From: Welwitschia mirabilis
Lineage: Eukaryota; Gnetophyta; Gnetopsida; Welwitschiales
Length of the DNA: 64,000 nt
Reading direction: 5' to 3'
Assembly: GCA_051453625.1 (NCBI GenBank)
Contig: JBOZIK010000001.1
Span: 167,847,545 to 167,911,544, forward strand
In this document: in pieces, positions 1 through 11,579 of the stretch
How the letters are laid out: each line of letters opens with the position of its first letter
Numbering within the stretch: position 1 is the stretch's first letter
The notes under the pieces: model-generated
Told to the model about the DNA's origin: nothing
The model's database searches: none
The model's input: the letters and a program-made list of their open reading frames with translations, nothing else
Program-made: the position numbers and the translations under genes

Positions 1-119
1 TTTTAAGAGTTAAGATATAAAAGACAAATAAAGGCTCCAAGAGATATGTATATTACATACACCAACCTTATGGTTATGAACAAGAATAATCATTATATAT
101 TTAAACATATCTCAATCAC

Positions 120-390
120 TTCACTGCCTCATTTGGCGATCTATGAAGCCCACTGCCTCATTCGACATTCTGTGATTTATATATATATATATATATATAT
201 ATAAAATCTTATATATCATTAACTTCACTGTCTTATTCAGTGATCTATGAAGCCCACTGCCTCTTTCGACGATCTGTGATAAATATAATATCCCCACTAC
301 CTCATTCGATGATCTATGAGATTCTCACTTCACTACCTCATTTGATGATTTGCGAATTCCACTACCTCATTCGGCAATCTGTGGAAATCC
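120..390. repeat. Degenerate ~30-bp minisatellite
   Basis: About seven imperfect direct copies of a 30-bp unit with the core CACTGCCTCATTYG followed by a variant of RCRATCTRTGA start near 121, 151, 223, 253, 292, 330 and 359, and an eighth starts at 522 beyond the gap. Units alternate between a version followed by AAGCC and one followed by an AT-rich spacer. No ORF covers the array. The repeat does not resemble the LTR minisatellites elsewhere in the window, so it may be a satellite or part of an element lying to the left. Confidence 0.75.
177..203. repeat. (AT)n microsatellite
   Basis: Uninterrupted AT dinucleotide run lying between two units of the 30-bp minisatellite. Confidence 0.9.
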
Positions 391-421
391 ATAATCATAA
401 GTTCAAGACATAATGATGTCA

Positions 422-521
422 NNNNNNNNNNNNNNNNNNNNNNNNNNNNNNNNNNNNNNNNNNNNNNNNNNNNNNNNNNNNNNNNNNNNNNNNNNNNNNN
501 NNNNNNNNNNNNNNNNNNNNN
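422..521. other. Assembly gap (100 N) with duplicated flanks
   Basis: The 63 bases before the gap (359-421) and the 63 after it (522-584) are nearly identical, with about two mismatches. This is either a tandem repeat or one locus represented twice by unmerged contig ends. The size of 100 is probably nominal. Confidence 0.95.
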
Positions 522-584
522 CCACTACCTCATTTGGCAATCTGTGGAAATCCATAATCATAAGTTCAAGACATAATGTTGTCA

Positions 585-1697
585 AGAAAATAATATAAGT
601 TTTGACCACAAGCTATTAACTCAAACCTTAGATTTCAAATAAAATGATGACAAGGTAAATACAATAAGGATTATCCATGAGATATCAACTCATACCAAGA
701 ACAGATAACGTCAAGAAATTGAGCACAAAAGATGAATGAAGATAATACATGTAACAAAAGTAAATTTATCTTTATTAAGTATCAAATAATTTAACATTCA
801 ACTTATAGGAATATAAACAAGATAATCTTANNNNNNNNNNNNNNNNNNNNNNNNNNNNNNNNNNNNNNNNNNNNNNNNNNNNNNNNNNNNNNNNNNNNNN
901 NNNNNNNNNNNNNNNNNNNNNNNNNNNNNNNNNNNNNNNNNNNNNNNNNNNNNNNNNNNNGGTTCACTAGCGAAGTATTCTCTAAAAACAAATGTAAGGA
1001 AAAAGGGAGAAAGAGGGTCCTATTGATAATGGAGGTTTGGTGGAATTTGAAGAGTCATAAACATATAAAGACAAAACATCATAAAGGAGGGTGGTTACAG
1101 TAGTGGGGATTACATAATGTCTTATAAAGGTTTGACTGGTCACTAAGTGCTTCAATGATATAAAAACAATGCTTTTTTATTCCATCATAATTAATAATAA
1201 TAAAGAAAAATAAGAAGCCTCCACAATTAACATTTATTGTCACCACTACAAGAACATTTTTGAAAATTATAAAGTAATATTTTATTTTTTATAGAGATAA
1301 AAGGGACTCAAAGCACAATATTTAATATAACAACACCTCAATAACATAACCTCTATATTAGTTGGAGATTTAAAAATGAAATATGATGCAATAATTTTAT
1401 AATTGAAAATAAGATTAATGTAATCCACTAATTTACCCACTATCCAAACCACTAGCTTTACCATTCAAGATCATAATTACTAAGGATTACAACAAGTAAT
1501 AATATTATAGCTAATATAGTACAAATATTTTTAGAATATAAATATAATAACTACATTTTCTTGTAGACTCTATAATAATAAAATTATGGATCTTAAAATT
1601 CTAGACGTGATAGAGGCTTCTTTCGGAAACAACCTTATTAATAAATTTTAATTTTTAGATGAACTTGATTGATCAAAATTTTATATTATGATGTAAT
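585..1697. other. Unassigned AT-rich DNA with a 130-N gap
   Basis: No recognisable gene. The only open frames are short and AT-rich, for example 1282-1464 on the minus strand, and match no family I know. A 130-N gap occupies 831-960. Part of the right end could be 5' sequence of the LINE whose ORF1 follows, but I see no motif that proves it. Confidence 0.6.
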
Positions 1698-2074
1698 NNN
1701 NNNNNNNNNNNNNNNNNNNNNNNNNNNNNNNNNNNNNNNNNNNNNNNNNNNNNNNNNNNNNNNNNNNNNNNNNNNNNNNNNNNNNNNNNNNNNNNNNNNN
1801 NNNNNNNNNNNNNNNNNNNNNNNNNNNNNNNNNNNNNNNNNNNNNNNNNNNNNNNNNNNNNNNNNNNNNNNNNNNNNNNNNNNNNNNNNNNNNNNNNNNN
1901 NNNNNNNNNNNNNNNNNNNNNNNNNNNNNNNNNNNNNNNNNNNNNNNNNNNNNNNNNNNNNNNNNNNNNNNNNNNNNNNNNNNNNNNNNNNNNNNNNNNN
2001 NNNNNNNNNNNNNNNNNNNNNNNNNNNNNNNNNNNNNNNNNNNNNNNNNNNNNNNNNNNNNNNNNNNNNNNNNN
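1698..2074. other. Assembly gap (377 N) with duplicated flanks
   Basis: The 22 bases before the gap (1676-1697) recur with one mismatch right after it (2075-2096). This suggests overlapping contig ends or a short tandem duplication. The gap falls in or just upstream of the LINE ORF1 relic. Confidence 0.9.
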
Positions 2075-2952
2075 AAATTTTAGATTATGATGTAATTAAA
2101 AGTTCTCAGCAAGTTATACGATAATTCCTTTCAGAGATGAACTTTTGCACTTTGTGGTTGATATTGAAGGAGATATGTATAAGGTATTAGAAGATGATCC
2201 ATACTTGTTTGATTGAAGAGGATTAGTCCTTACAAAGTAGTCATCATTTATTTTGGATAAACCTAACATTTTTATAAAGATTCTAATATGGACTCATATT
2301 TCTAACCTACATCTAAATATTTAGCATCTAGACGTTTTTAGACAACTTAGGGATATGCTAGTGAATTTGTCAAATTAAATTAAAATACTAATCATGTGGT
2401 AGAATAGTTGCCTTTAATATGAAGATAGAGAATCTACCTCTACACTATAAAAAATGCACAAAATATGGACATCTAGTAGACAAATGAAGAAAAAATTATT
2501 AAACATAATTGGCAAGAGGTAAAAAAGAATAAACAAAAGAATCTAGCTTCAGCACTAAATAATGGAACTATCATTTAGGCAAATAAATTCGATATTTATC
2601 AAAAAAAGAAATAGAAAAACTAGAAGAGGAGGATTCACATATATTAAATGTCTTAAAAACAAAAAATTAAGAAATAAAGAGATATAAAAGTATGGCTTCA
2701 ACCCATAAAATATATTAACTTATGAACCTCAAATTCTAAGGAGGGATGGATGTGATAATTGATCTACTTAAAAAGAGATAAGAACCATAGTGGAAGAACA
2801 TGTTATAGATGTATCAACAAGTAACAAGAATATGAAAATTGATCAGATCGATAAGAGGATTCAAATGATTACACGTAAAGTCAAAATTCAAAAGAAAACA
2901 AAGGAGAACATACAAGCTAGTAAACAATCTTAACTTTATTTTTAAATGATAG
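2075..2952 (+). pseudogene. L1-type LINE ORF1 relic (DUF4283-like, zinc knuckle)
   Basis: With frameshifts, the plus strand at about 2135-2480 reads as a plant LINE ORF1 RNA-binding protein. It begins with a segment like ELLHFVVDIEGDMYKVLEDD, where DUF4283 proteins have a phenylalanine-rich strand followed by VLEGGPWFF. A region ending in NLPLHY follows, then a knuckle reading KCTKYGHLVDK near 2450-2490, corresponding to CxxCGHxxxxC with decayed cysteines. Downstream to 2952 is Lys/Glu-rich. The protein would coat LINE RNA. Many stops show it is dead. It is cut at 2952 by the T array, and the same LINE resumes at 13081. The N-terminus lies in or beyond the gap at 1698-2074. The family call is by motif memory, not a search. 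Confidence 0.7.
2948..2952. repeat. Target site duplication of the T array (left copy)
   Basis: GATAG directly precedes the first TG of the T array. Its partner GATAT (13081-13085) directly follows the last LTR base. Four of five bases match, and the two flanks are LINE sequences that belong next to each other. Confidence 0.6.
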
Positions 2953-3643
2953 TGTTTGGGTCTAAATCATGTGATTAAATTGATATTTATTTTGAATGAA
3001 TCTTTAATATTTGGTACTTGCAATTCTTTAATAAAAACATATACAAAATACACTAGTATATGGGAGTCATCCATTTGTCATAATCCAAAGAAGAATTTCA
3101 AAGAGGAAGTTAGGAAAATTGCTTTAAATAAGAATAGAATAGAATTTAGATCTAACTTTAGAATTTAAAATGCAATGAAACACATGAATTCAAGAAAAAA
3201 TGCAAAGATAAATGTAATGCAGAAATGGATGCAATCTTGAGTGCAAGTTCTAACTGGTATACCAACTTCTTGTCATTCAAATTTACCCTTGTAATCTATG
3301 TAAACTACAAGTACTTATCACTATAATATAATCAACATAAATCATAAGGTAGATAAGAAGAATATTTCAAAAAGAATAATTCAATCAATATTCTATTAAT
3401 TGAAATGTTTATATCTAGTTACAAAGTAAAAACTTCTCAATGAAGGAGATACAATTCAACACTAAGTGATATCCTTCTCTGTACTAGATAGAAAGCAAGA
3501 ACTTCTCAATGAAGGAGACATAACCCAACACCAAGTGACATTATTCTCTAGAATTAATGAATGAATTTCTTTCTTAATCACTCTTCAGATCTCTCAAGAA
3601 TAATCAATGTAACCAAGATGAGTAAACAAGAAACATAAGGGGA

Positions 3644-3653
3644 GTATTTATAG
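3644..3653 (-). promoter_or_regulatory. TATA box in T LTR
   Basis: On the minus strand the sequence reads CCTATAAATACTCCCC, a good plant TATA context. It marks the U3/R region. The same place in the middle LTR (near 6506) keeps TTTATA, and the right LTR (near 12270) has TTTGTA. Confidence 0.6.
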
Positions 3654-4094
3654 GTTTTGAGATGACTGTTAGGATTATTGAAGAGTCGTAACTGATTAAG
3701 GATAATCATAATAATGATTACATTATTAGTAAAGTTCATTTTATATTATTTATGGTTATCATCCTCTTGGGTGTCTTCCATTGATCTTTCATTTTCTTAT
3801 AGCTTCTTGTCTTCCATGTGCCTTCTTGGTAATTGTTAACTTTTCATCTTTCATGACCATTAATCTTTCATATTTTCATGGCTTCTTATCTTTTGACTGA
3901 ACCCATAAGTGCAAATTCATTAATTTCTTAAACAAATGTAGGTACATGGGATTTTTGCTATGTTTCCTCATAAGGTTGGTGATGCTAGTAGTGTTGATAA
4001 TGTTAGTGTTATTTGCTAGATTTCTTTCATCTTTTTTCATGTTCTTCATAAGATAGCCATATAACTGCTAATGTTAGTAAAAAACTCATAATCT

Positions 4095-4330
4095 TCTTCA
4101 TGTAACATATTCTTAATATAATATCTTCTTGATTATGTAGAATGTCTTCTTGATGTAACATCTACTTTGGTGTAACATCTTCTTGATTATGTGGAATGCC
4201 TGCTTGATGTAATATCTTCTTTGGTATAACATTTTCTTCATTATGTGGAAGGTATTCTTGATGTAACATCTTCTTTACATAATGTCTTTTTGGCATAATT
4301 TCTTATTGATATTTTCTACTGTAACGTCTT
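4095..4330. repeat. LTR-internal minisatellite
   Basis: Repeats of roughly 35-40 bp built on ATGTAACATCTTCTTGAT and ATGTGGAATGTC. The same array, with different copy details, is in the right LTR at about 12690-12900. It is absent from the middle LTR, which has other repeats. Confidence 0.7.
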
Positions 4331-4507
4331 CTTTTACATGTCTTTCTTAAATGCTTCATAATTACTCCATTTTAACCTAATTTATTATTAATTTTTTTCT
4401 TTCATTTTTTCCATCAAAAGTGGTAAATTTAAGCATTAAACCTATAAAAAGAACTTGAATAAACACTCCAAACATGATGTTAAATATGGCAAACCTAGCT
4501 TACAACA

Positions 4508-4522
4508 TAGCCCCCTACTAAG
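4508..4522 (-). other. Polypurine tract, T array left unit
   Basis: On the minus strand CTTAGTAGGGGGCTA abuts the LTR start TGTTGTAAGC. This is the usual plus-strand priming site just upstream of a 3' LTR. The middle LTR has the same tract at 7297-7311. Confidence 0.7.
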
Positions 4523-6224
4523 CATTTATCAGTACTTGACAAAGAAAGCAGAAAAAGGATAGAAGTAAGCCAACCTAAAAAAAGGATAAAACATAACACT
4601 CAAGCATAAAAGATCTTATATGTTTAAACATAGAGTGCATATTAAAAAGATATCCCACTTTAACATCATGAGAAAGATATGTATTAGACTTAGAGTTTTG
4701 AGTATTTTAGATCTATGAAAAACATATTTTCATTAAATAAATTTCTTTCAATTAAAGCCAATCTTTTAAGGATTTTAGAAGTTTCACCCCCATGAAGTAG
4801 ATGAATTTATCCCAAATTTTTATGTGAATGTACTTGATATAATAAAAAATAATAAGCTAAAAGTATCAAGGAATGTAAAATAAAAGTGAAGATAAGAAGG
4901 GAAGACATAAAGACGGTAAGCTAAAGCATCATGAAAATAAACATAGAACTATTCAGATTCTAAATCCTATCATATGAATACTTTATTTGAAAATAAAATA
5001 AATGTAAATATTTTTTAAAATATTAATTTAATTTCCCTAATGCTTTGGTCCTATGTAGAATAGAAAAAATATGATTGATAACTTTGAAATTATCTAGCTT
5101 AATGAATAGAAACCAATACATTGCATTAGAACATATCCTACTTGAAGTTGATCACTTACTAATAGTCTCTTATTTCTAATTAAAGATGCATTATTTCTAG
5201 ATTATTAAAACACCATATTTCTATTTGAATAGCATGGATTGAAATGAGAATGTACTAGTTAAAATTGACATATCATAGCTCTAGCCTCAAGAATCAACTT
5301 AAAATTAAAAAATGGCTATAAATTAATAACACTTGATAATGTGATAATAAGAGAATACCTTAAAGTATACCTCCTTTTACCTTGGATCTCTCTCATTATC
5401 GAGTACTCATTTTAGAAACATTGACCTATTTTTATCACAAGTGGTAGAACTCGTTAGATAGGACATAGGATGTTAAACAACTTTTCCCTTGGTGTGGTAA
5501 TCCCTAAGATAGATTAGGAGTGATTATCAAAAGTGATTTTATAATATAAATTAATATTTCATTTTTCTTGTTATTTTTTTATTTTTTTCCACAAATATGA
5601 AAAGAAACTTATTGATTATTAAAGTACTAATAGCTTACAGCCTTACAAAATGAAGTTGATGAAGAGATAAAGCATATAACATGAGCAACTTAATTAAGTT
5701 TATTTTACTCTCTTAAAATGAGAGTTGATAGGCATTTGAAAGGCTCTCAATTGGATTAAATCTAATTTATTATCCATAATTTTCCAAAGTCTAAAATGAT
5801 TTAAACATATTACATGATGAAAAATTGAAGAAAAATCAAGTTAATAAATGTTGAATAAGAGAAACTATCTAAAAAAATTCATTCACATAAGGGTAAGCGG
5901 TGCATATTTCTTTACAAAAAGAGGCTCTAATAAATCAATTACTACAAGTAAAATGTAGTTCCTTTACTTTTCATTTATCTTTATTTCAAAAAAATAGTTA
6001 TTTCAACATGGTTATCACATTATACTTTTTCAGAAAGACATGGATAAAACCAAATAAAAACAAATTGATAGAACATAAAAGGCATATGATAACTTTTGAA
6101 TAGAATCAATTGGTTGAAAATAAAATAGAAGGATAAAACCTTAATAGTACAAATTTCAAATTATAAATAAGAGATTAAGAATTAATAAATTTCATTGGAA
6201 AATAATATCTTATTGAATCGATGT
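4508..6224 (-). mobile_element. T array, left internal region (truncated)
   Basis: AT-rich DNA with no open coding region. Segments 4560-4960 and 6010-6224 align with 7370-7670 and 9360-9560 of the right internal region. It therefore corresponds to the 3' part of the element, with most of the coding region missing. It ends in the 100-N gap at 6225-6324. The ORFs at 5900-6103 and 6175-6456 look like chance open frames. Confidence 0.6.
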
Positions 6225-6324
6225 NNNNNNNNNNNNNNNNNNNNNNNNNNNNNNNNNNNNNNNNNNNNNNNNNNNNNNNNNNNNNNNNNNNNNNNNNNNN
6301 NNNNNNNNNNNNNNNNNNNNNNNN
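6225..6324. other. Assembly gap (100 N)
   Basis: Joins the left internal region of the T array to the inside of its middle LTR. The U5 end of that LTR and probably a primer site are missing here, so the true content is larger than a simple join would suggest. Confidence 0.95.
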
Positions 6325-7296
6325 CCAAGCAACACCCTTCTCTATAATGTTTATATAGTAAGAACTTCTTAATGAAGAAGACACAACCCAACACCAAGAA
6401 ACAAACTTTTCTGCCACTAGGATGGATCTCTTACTCAATCGTTCTTCAAACATCACAAGAACAATTGATACAACTAAGATGAGTAAATGGGGGATTTAAG
6501 AACATTATTTATAGGATTCAGGATAACTATTAGGATTGCCAAAGAGTCGTAACTGGTTAGAGGTAATCATAATAATGATTACATAAGTGATGAAGTTCAT
6601 TTTGTATTCTTCATGTCTATTGTCCTCTTGGGTGTCATCTGAATGACCAGGTGGATGACTATTAATCTTTTATATTTTCATGGATTCTTATCTTTTACAT
6701 GCCTTGTTGGTAACCGTTGATGTTTCATATTCTTAGTGTCATCTTGGCTATCGTCCAGACAACTAGGTAGATAACTACTAATAGTAAAAAGTATGAGCTC
6801 TGCTTCTTTGAATTCTACTAGTCATCTTGAGTGTCATCTAGATAACGACATGGACGACTATTAGTAGCAACCTATTTTCTTTGTTTATTGAATCTGTTAT
6901 TCATCCTCTTAACTATTGTCTAGACAGTGAGGTAGATGACACCGTTTCCTCAGTTTTTTCTACTTCCTCTGTCATGATTGGCTTTTAAAATGTGATTTAA
7001 CTACTCCAATGGCTATCATCTTGGTGTGTCCATTTAGACAACAAGATGGACAAGAAGTTTTTCTTTATCTTCTGGTCTCCTGATCATCATTCATCATTTT
7101 GCACTTGCTTCATGATGTTCTAGAAAAGTTGAGTATCAAATGTGTTTAAAATAGGTTCATTATCTCCGAATTTGATGTTTTGTATGATCATCTTGATTGA
7201 GCTTCAAATTCTTCTTGTTTTGATTAGAAACCTATTAAAAATGCCTAAAACATAATCTAAACATAACATTAAATATCACGAATTGGACTTGCAATA
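6325..7296 (-). repeat. T array middle LTR (partial)
   Basis: Aligns with the outer T LTRs from the motif AACTTCTTAATGAAGAAG onwards and shares the TATA region near 6506. It ends in GCAATA beside the polypurine tract TAGTTCCCTACTAAG. Its U3 has its own repeated motif (variants of GTCTAGACAACNAGGTGGA near 6750, 6840, 6910 and 7030) instead of the minisatellite of the outer LTRs. It is thus a diverged subfamily, not a recent duplicate. Confidence 0.7.
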
Positions 7297-8889
7297 TAGT
7301 TCCCTACTAAGCATTTGTCAGTCCCTGACAAAAAAAGTGAAAAAGGATAGAAGTGAGCCAAATTGAAAAAAAGATGAAACATAACACTTAAGTATAAAAT
7401 ATCCTATATTATTAAATAAAGAGTATATATTAAAAAGATATTCCACTTTATCATCATGAGAAAGATATGTATTGAATTATTTTCAAATCTATGAAAAACA
7501 TATTTTCATTAAATAAATTTCTTTTAGTTAAAACCAATATTTTGAGAATTCCATAGATTTCACTTCTATGAAGTAGATAAATTCATCTTGAATTTATAAG
7601 CAAATATACTTGTAATAACTAGAAAGAATGCGCTGAAAGTAGCAAGGGATGTAAAATAAGAAAGAAAAGCAAAATGAAAAACACAACCAGAAAATGAAAT
7701 ACACAACCAAGAATAAGGACCACACCCAAGATAACACCTTTTAGATTAATTTCAGAGTTTAAAGCAAGGAAAATGCTATGGTAGCATGATGATATGGTGA
7801 AGACATTTGTAAGAGGTACAGTTAATGGATTGGTTATTGTGCATTAGGATTAGAGAATTTCTAACAACAAGACTAGAAAATGATAATTTTTACCATTGTT
7901 TATGAAAAAGTAAGTAAATGACTTTAAAACAACTAATTTGCAACTAAAAAAATCAAAACTAAAAATGAACAACATGGAAAAAGAGAAGATTAATTAGTTT
8001 GCCCTAAATTTTAACCTAGCAAGATTCCTTGGAGAAAATCATAAAATTACTTAATGTAAAGATGCATGATTCATATAAAAATATCATAGTTTATTACTTA
8101 ATAAGGCAGTGAAAGGATCAATATCCAAAGATTATGTGAAAAATATCAATTTATATTTGGACTATAATTCAATCCATCTTCATCTTTTAGTAACCATAGT
8201 ACCTTGCGATAACATCATCTAATGATCATTATACTCAAAAGTCCTCAAGGTTTTACCTTAGGATGATGGAAATCAAGTGAGGTGTTGATAAACACCATCG
8301 TATGATGAGGGAAGTGCAACCATTGCTAAGAAAATGAGGATCCATAAGCAAAGCTAGATCATGACTAATTAACCCTTTAGTGGAGTTCCCACAGCTACCA
8401 TATCGCACTGTCAAAGGCCCCTCTCTAGAAAATTTGCCCCGATTCACTTACAGTAGGACATCATGATATATTTTTAAGGAGGGTTAATTTTTCATTTTGT
8501 TCCTCTTTTATTATTTTCTTTTTTAATGCAAGTGAGATCCCATTATAAAAGCATTGATTGATTATTAGAGTGAAATAACAAAACACATGATTACTAATAA
8601 GCATCTGATTAACATAATTAATTCTAAAACAAATTAATCAAGGAGATTGATTACATATAGGAACATCTGAAGATTGATTGAATCCAATATTTTTCACTAT
8701 AATGCCCAAAGTAACAGATTACTTAATCATGATAAGACATGTGAAATTTGAACATGAATCAAGTTAAAGATGATCAAGTAGCATCATAACCTAAACCAAG
8801 AAATGGAGCTAAGAGGATTTAGGAAATGGTAAAGGAAAGATCCTCCTCTTTCTTCCTAATGGGATATTCCAAGTTAATTGCTTCTACCA

Positions 8890-9060
8890 GGTTCGATGCA
8901 TAAATGCAATTATCAGGTGATGTGTAAATTTTAAGCCTTTATCCATTGACTTTTTGGATATCTTTGGTTTGCAAATCAGAAATCTCATTAAAGCCATTAG
9001 AATGAAATTTTTCCACAAGATAAAAACGTAATCATTTAGAGGTCAATTTGTTATGCAAAA
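8890..9060 (-). pseudogene. Gypsy integrase C-terminal relic
   Basis: The minus strand reads, with stops, HNKLTSK, then LRFYLVEKFHSNGFNEISDL and then IQKVNG and RLKIY. Athila/Tat integrases end in a segment of the form LFPGKLKSRWxGPF, then VFPHGAVEL, then TFKVNGxRLKxY, and the spacing agrees. Integrase inserts element cDNA into the genome. The zinc-finger and DDE core are not seen upstream. The reading is from motif memory and needs a profile search. Confidence 0.55.
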
Positions 9061-9598
9061 GATGCACTTGAGTATTATGTAGTAAAACTAGAAATAAGCT
9101 TTTTATCATGTTAATACTTTGCTTGAGATTTTTGGATGACTTGTTATTGTAAAACAAGCTAAAAATTTTAAGGGGTGGTGAATAAAAAGTAAAAGCCAAG
9201 AATAGAAACACAACAACATAAAATAAGAAGGAAATACCAAAGCAAGCTAAAGCATCACAAAAACAAGTATTACTCAAATCCTAAATCCTATCCAATACTT
9301 TATTTGAAAGAAAAAGAATATATCAATTTTATTTTTCTAAGGCTTTGGTCCTTTGTTATTGTATTTTGCTTTTTTGGAAAAATAAAGAACAAACCAAATA
9401 GAAACCAATTGATAGAACATAAAAGGTATATCTTATTTTTGAGTAAAATCAATTGGTAGAAAGGGAAATAAAAGGATAACACATTAATAATACAATGTTT
9501 ACAAGCTAAATCAGAGATGAATAATTGATAAATTTCATTGAAGAATAATATCTTATTGAATTGATTAAATCATGATGATCATTCCATAACTCATTTAC

Positions 9599-10735
9599 TT
9601 AAATAATGGATTCAAGAAATTTTTGAAGGCTTCTTAGAATGTTTAGTGATATTAAGAATCTTCTTAACATCTGACATGGATTTTCATCAAGAAGGTAAGG
9701 CTTTTCCCAATTTAAAATTCCAAGATATCCCAAGTCATACTTTTGAAAAGAGTTTTCATTAAAGAAATAAAGTAAAGTGGGCTTATTAGGAGAGGCATTA
9801 CTTTGGGTATTATGTGGAAGTGTAATTAAAAGGGATGGAGATACATGGATAGACTCTTTAGGTTTATTTGTTGTATTGGAAGAAATAAGTCTATCCTCTA
9901 TTAAGTTTAGTTGATTCTTCATAGGTTCTTTATTATTTTTATTCTCCTCATTGTTGTCTTCATCATTACTTTGTTAAATTATTTATTCAATTTCTTCATA
10001 ATTATCTTTAACTATATCTTCCTTTTCTTATTAAGTATTATTCTCATTCTCTTAGTTGTTGTATTCATCAAAGGGATCATAAAGAGAAATGTGTTCATGA
10101 TCTTCATCATAGATTAAACAATTTTCAGCTTTTTTATGAATTAATTTCTCTATTTCATTTGGATTTTATAATAGTAAGTGGATATTAAGGATATAATCTA
10201 GTATCTTAATATCATCATTTTATGAATAGTCATCATCATCCTTATTGTATAACTGATGAATTGAAATCTCATTGTCATTGTATTGGATATCTTCTATTAG
10301 ACATGGATAATATAAATGCTCATTCTTAAAACAGAAATTATTACTATGTTACATTGCAAGAACCTTGAGATAGTTAATTTTATAACATTATTTGTTGAAG
10401 TACTTATATAAGGTTTGTAATGCTGTTATTTTGGTTTTCTTTGATCTTCTTCATTTATTCTATCATTTCTTCCATTCACTTATGAAGTGGGTCATCTTGG
10501 TTGGAAGAACTTGGTGGATATACAAAATCAGTTTCTTCTTCATAGTAATTCATGGTAGATGGATCTTCTTCATTGTAATTCATGGAAGATGGATTTTCTT
10601 TATAGTAATTCATGGACTAAAAGGTATTTGAAAAGTTATTGGTTGAAAGTTGTTGAGCTAGAAATTATTAAACTAAAAGTTATTACCCCTATATATATTA
10701 TCAAAAGAGGGCCTAAATGATGACTGTGATTCCAT
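9599..10735 (-). pseudogene. Gag-like acidic ORF relic of T array
   Basis: Starting near MESQSSFRPSFDN (about 10735), the minus strand codes, with several stops, for an Asn/Tyr/Pro/Ser-rich head. A 10-residue repeat MNYxxExPS follows (three copies), then YPPSSSNQDDPL, a helical segment of the type MEEMIExMKKIKENQ, and an acidic Asp/Glu/Asn-rich stretch. The last 107 residues (9599-9922) are open. The order of a Pro/Tyr-rich head, a helix and an acidic tail matches the E2/E3/B ORF and recalls the C-terminal part of Athila-type Gag. The exact function is not shown. Confidence 0.5.
10530..10618 (-). repeat. In-frame 30-bp tandem repeat in gag-like relic
   Basis: Three near-identical 30-36 bp units (TAATTCATGGTAGATGGAT and variants on the plus strand) encode MNYxxExPS-type peptides on the minus strand. 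The units keep the reading frame, which suggests they arose while the ORF was coding. Confidence 0.75.
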
Positions 10736-11557
10736 ATTTTGTGGTATAAATTATTGATTATTTCTAAAGGTGGAATCTCTAAGATGTTAAAAATCCCCAT
10801 TATCATTCCTATATGAAGGTTGAAAAGAAGAGAAAGAAAAAGAGGTAAGTTGAAAGAAGGAAAGGCCTAATTTCTAGTTTCAACATCATTTTTTTTTTTT
10901 ACTAACCACCCTTTTTTTGCAAATTTATCATAATGGTCTTTTATCATTATCCATAAAAAAAGATGAGAAGGATGAAACAAGAAGAATGAATTAGGATGAG
11001 ATAAGCATAAGATGAAGATTAATCTTATCAATCACCCACATGCATGAGATAAATATAAATCTAAGGATTGAACTAAGTGGAAAGAGTATCATAAGGTAAT
11101 CGTCTTGGAGTTCATACACAAAAATAGCAATAATGTGAGAATGAAATCTTATAGAAATTAGAAATAAAAAATTATAAAAATTAAAAAATACAAAACTTTG
11201 AAAAATTAAAGAAATTAAAAAGTAAAAGAAAAATTAGAAAAATAAATTAAAATCAGAAGAAAACTAAGAAAGAAAAAGATAATAGTAATGTAGGAATGAA
11301 AATTTATAGAAATTAAGAAATAAAAGGAAAAGACTAGAAAATGAATTTAAGCCAAACTAGAAAAGAAAACATGTAACTTAATTTAAAAAAAGAAATGAAA
11401 AATTGACAAAAATTGAAAAATAAATCTAAATTAAAAAAGTGAAAGTGCAAATTAACCTAAAAAAGAAGAAACCTTATATGTACATACTACACAGGTAAAT
11501 AACTTGAAACCAAATTAGTTACTTATGAGATTAAATCTTCTAGACTTTTTTGATCTC

Positions 11558-11579
11558 CTCTTGAGCAATAGTGTATATT
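11558..11579 (-). other. Decayed tRNA-Asp-type primer binding site
   Basis: On the minus strand AATATACACTATTGCTCAAG follows the LTR end. Compared with the plant gypsy primer site TGGCGCCGTTGCCGGGGA, most differences are G to A or C to T changes. The position right beside the LTR supports the call. Confidence 0.5.

Larger units (their letters stand above)
2953..4507 (-). repeat. T array 3' LTR
   Basis: About 1555 bp, beginning TGTTTGGG and ending ACAACA on the plus strand. It aligns along its length with 11580-13080. A TATA box for the minus strand is at 3644-3653. A minisatellite occupies the U3 part (about 4095-4330). The polypurine tract follows at 4508, so this is the 3' LTR. Confidence 0.8.
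7297..11579 (-). mobile_element. T array, right internal region
   Basis: From right to left on the minus strand it holds the primer site (about 11558-11579), a low-complexity A-rich leader (about 11150-11480), a gag-like relic (9599-10735), an integrase C-terminus (about 8890-9060) and non-coding DNA to the polypurine tract at 7297. About 8190-8460 is somewhat richer in GC and has an open frame at 8253-8447 that I do not recognise. No RT motif is visible, so the unit is deleted or decayed. Confidence 0.6.

Noticed and set aside
120-584. CRISPR-like direct repeats
   Set aside because: The units are degenerate, spacing varies, there are no cas genes and the context is a plant genome.
403-2124. 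ORFs spanning gaps near 403-609, 803-991 and 1669-2124
   Set aside because: Mostly N, so open frames are an artefact. No real residues match a family.
9911-10117. Plus-strand hydrophobic 68-residue ORF that resembles a membrane protein
   Set aside because: It is the antisense of an acidic Asp/Glu/Asn-rich coding stretch of the T gag-like relic.
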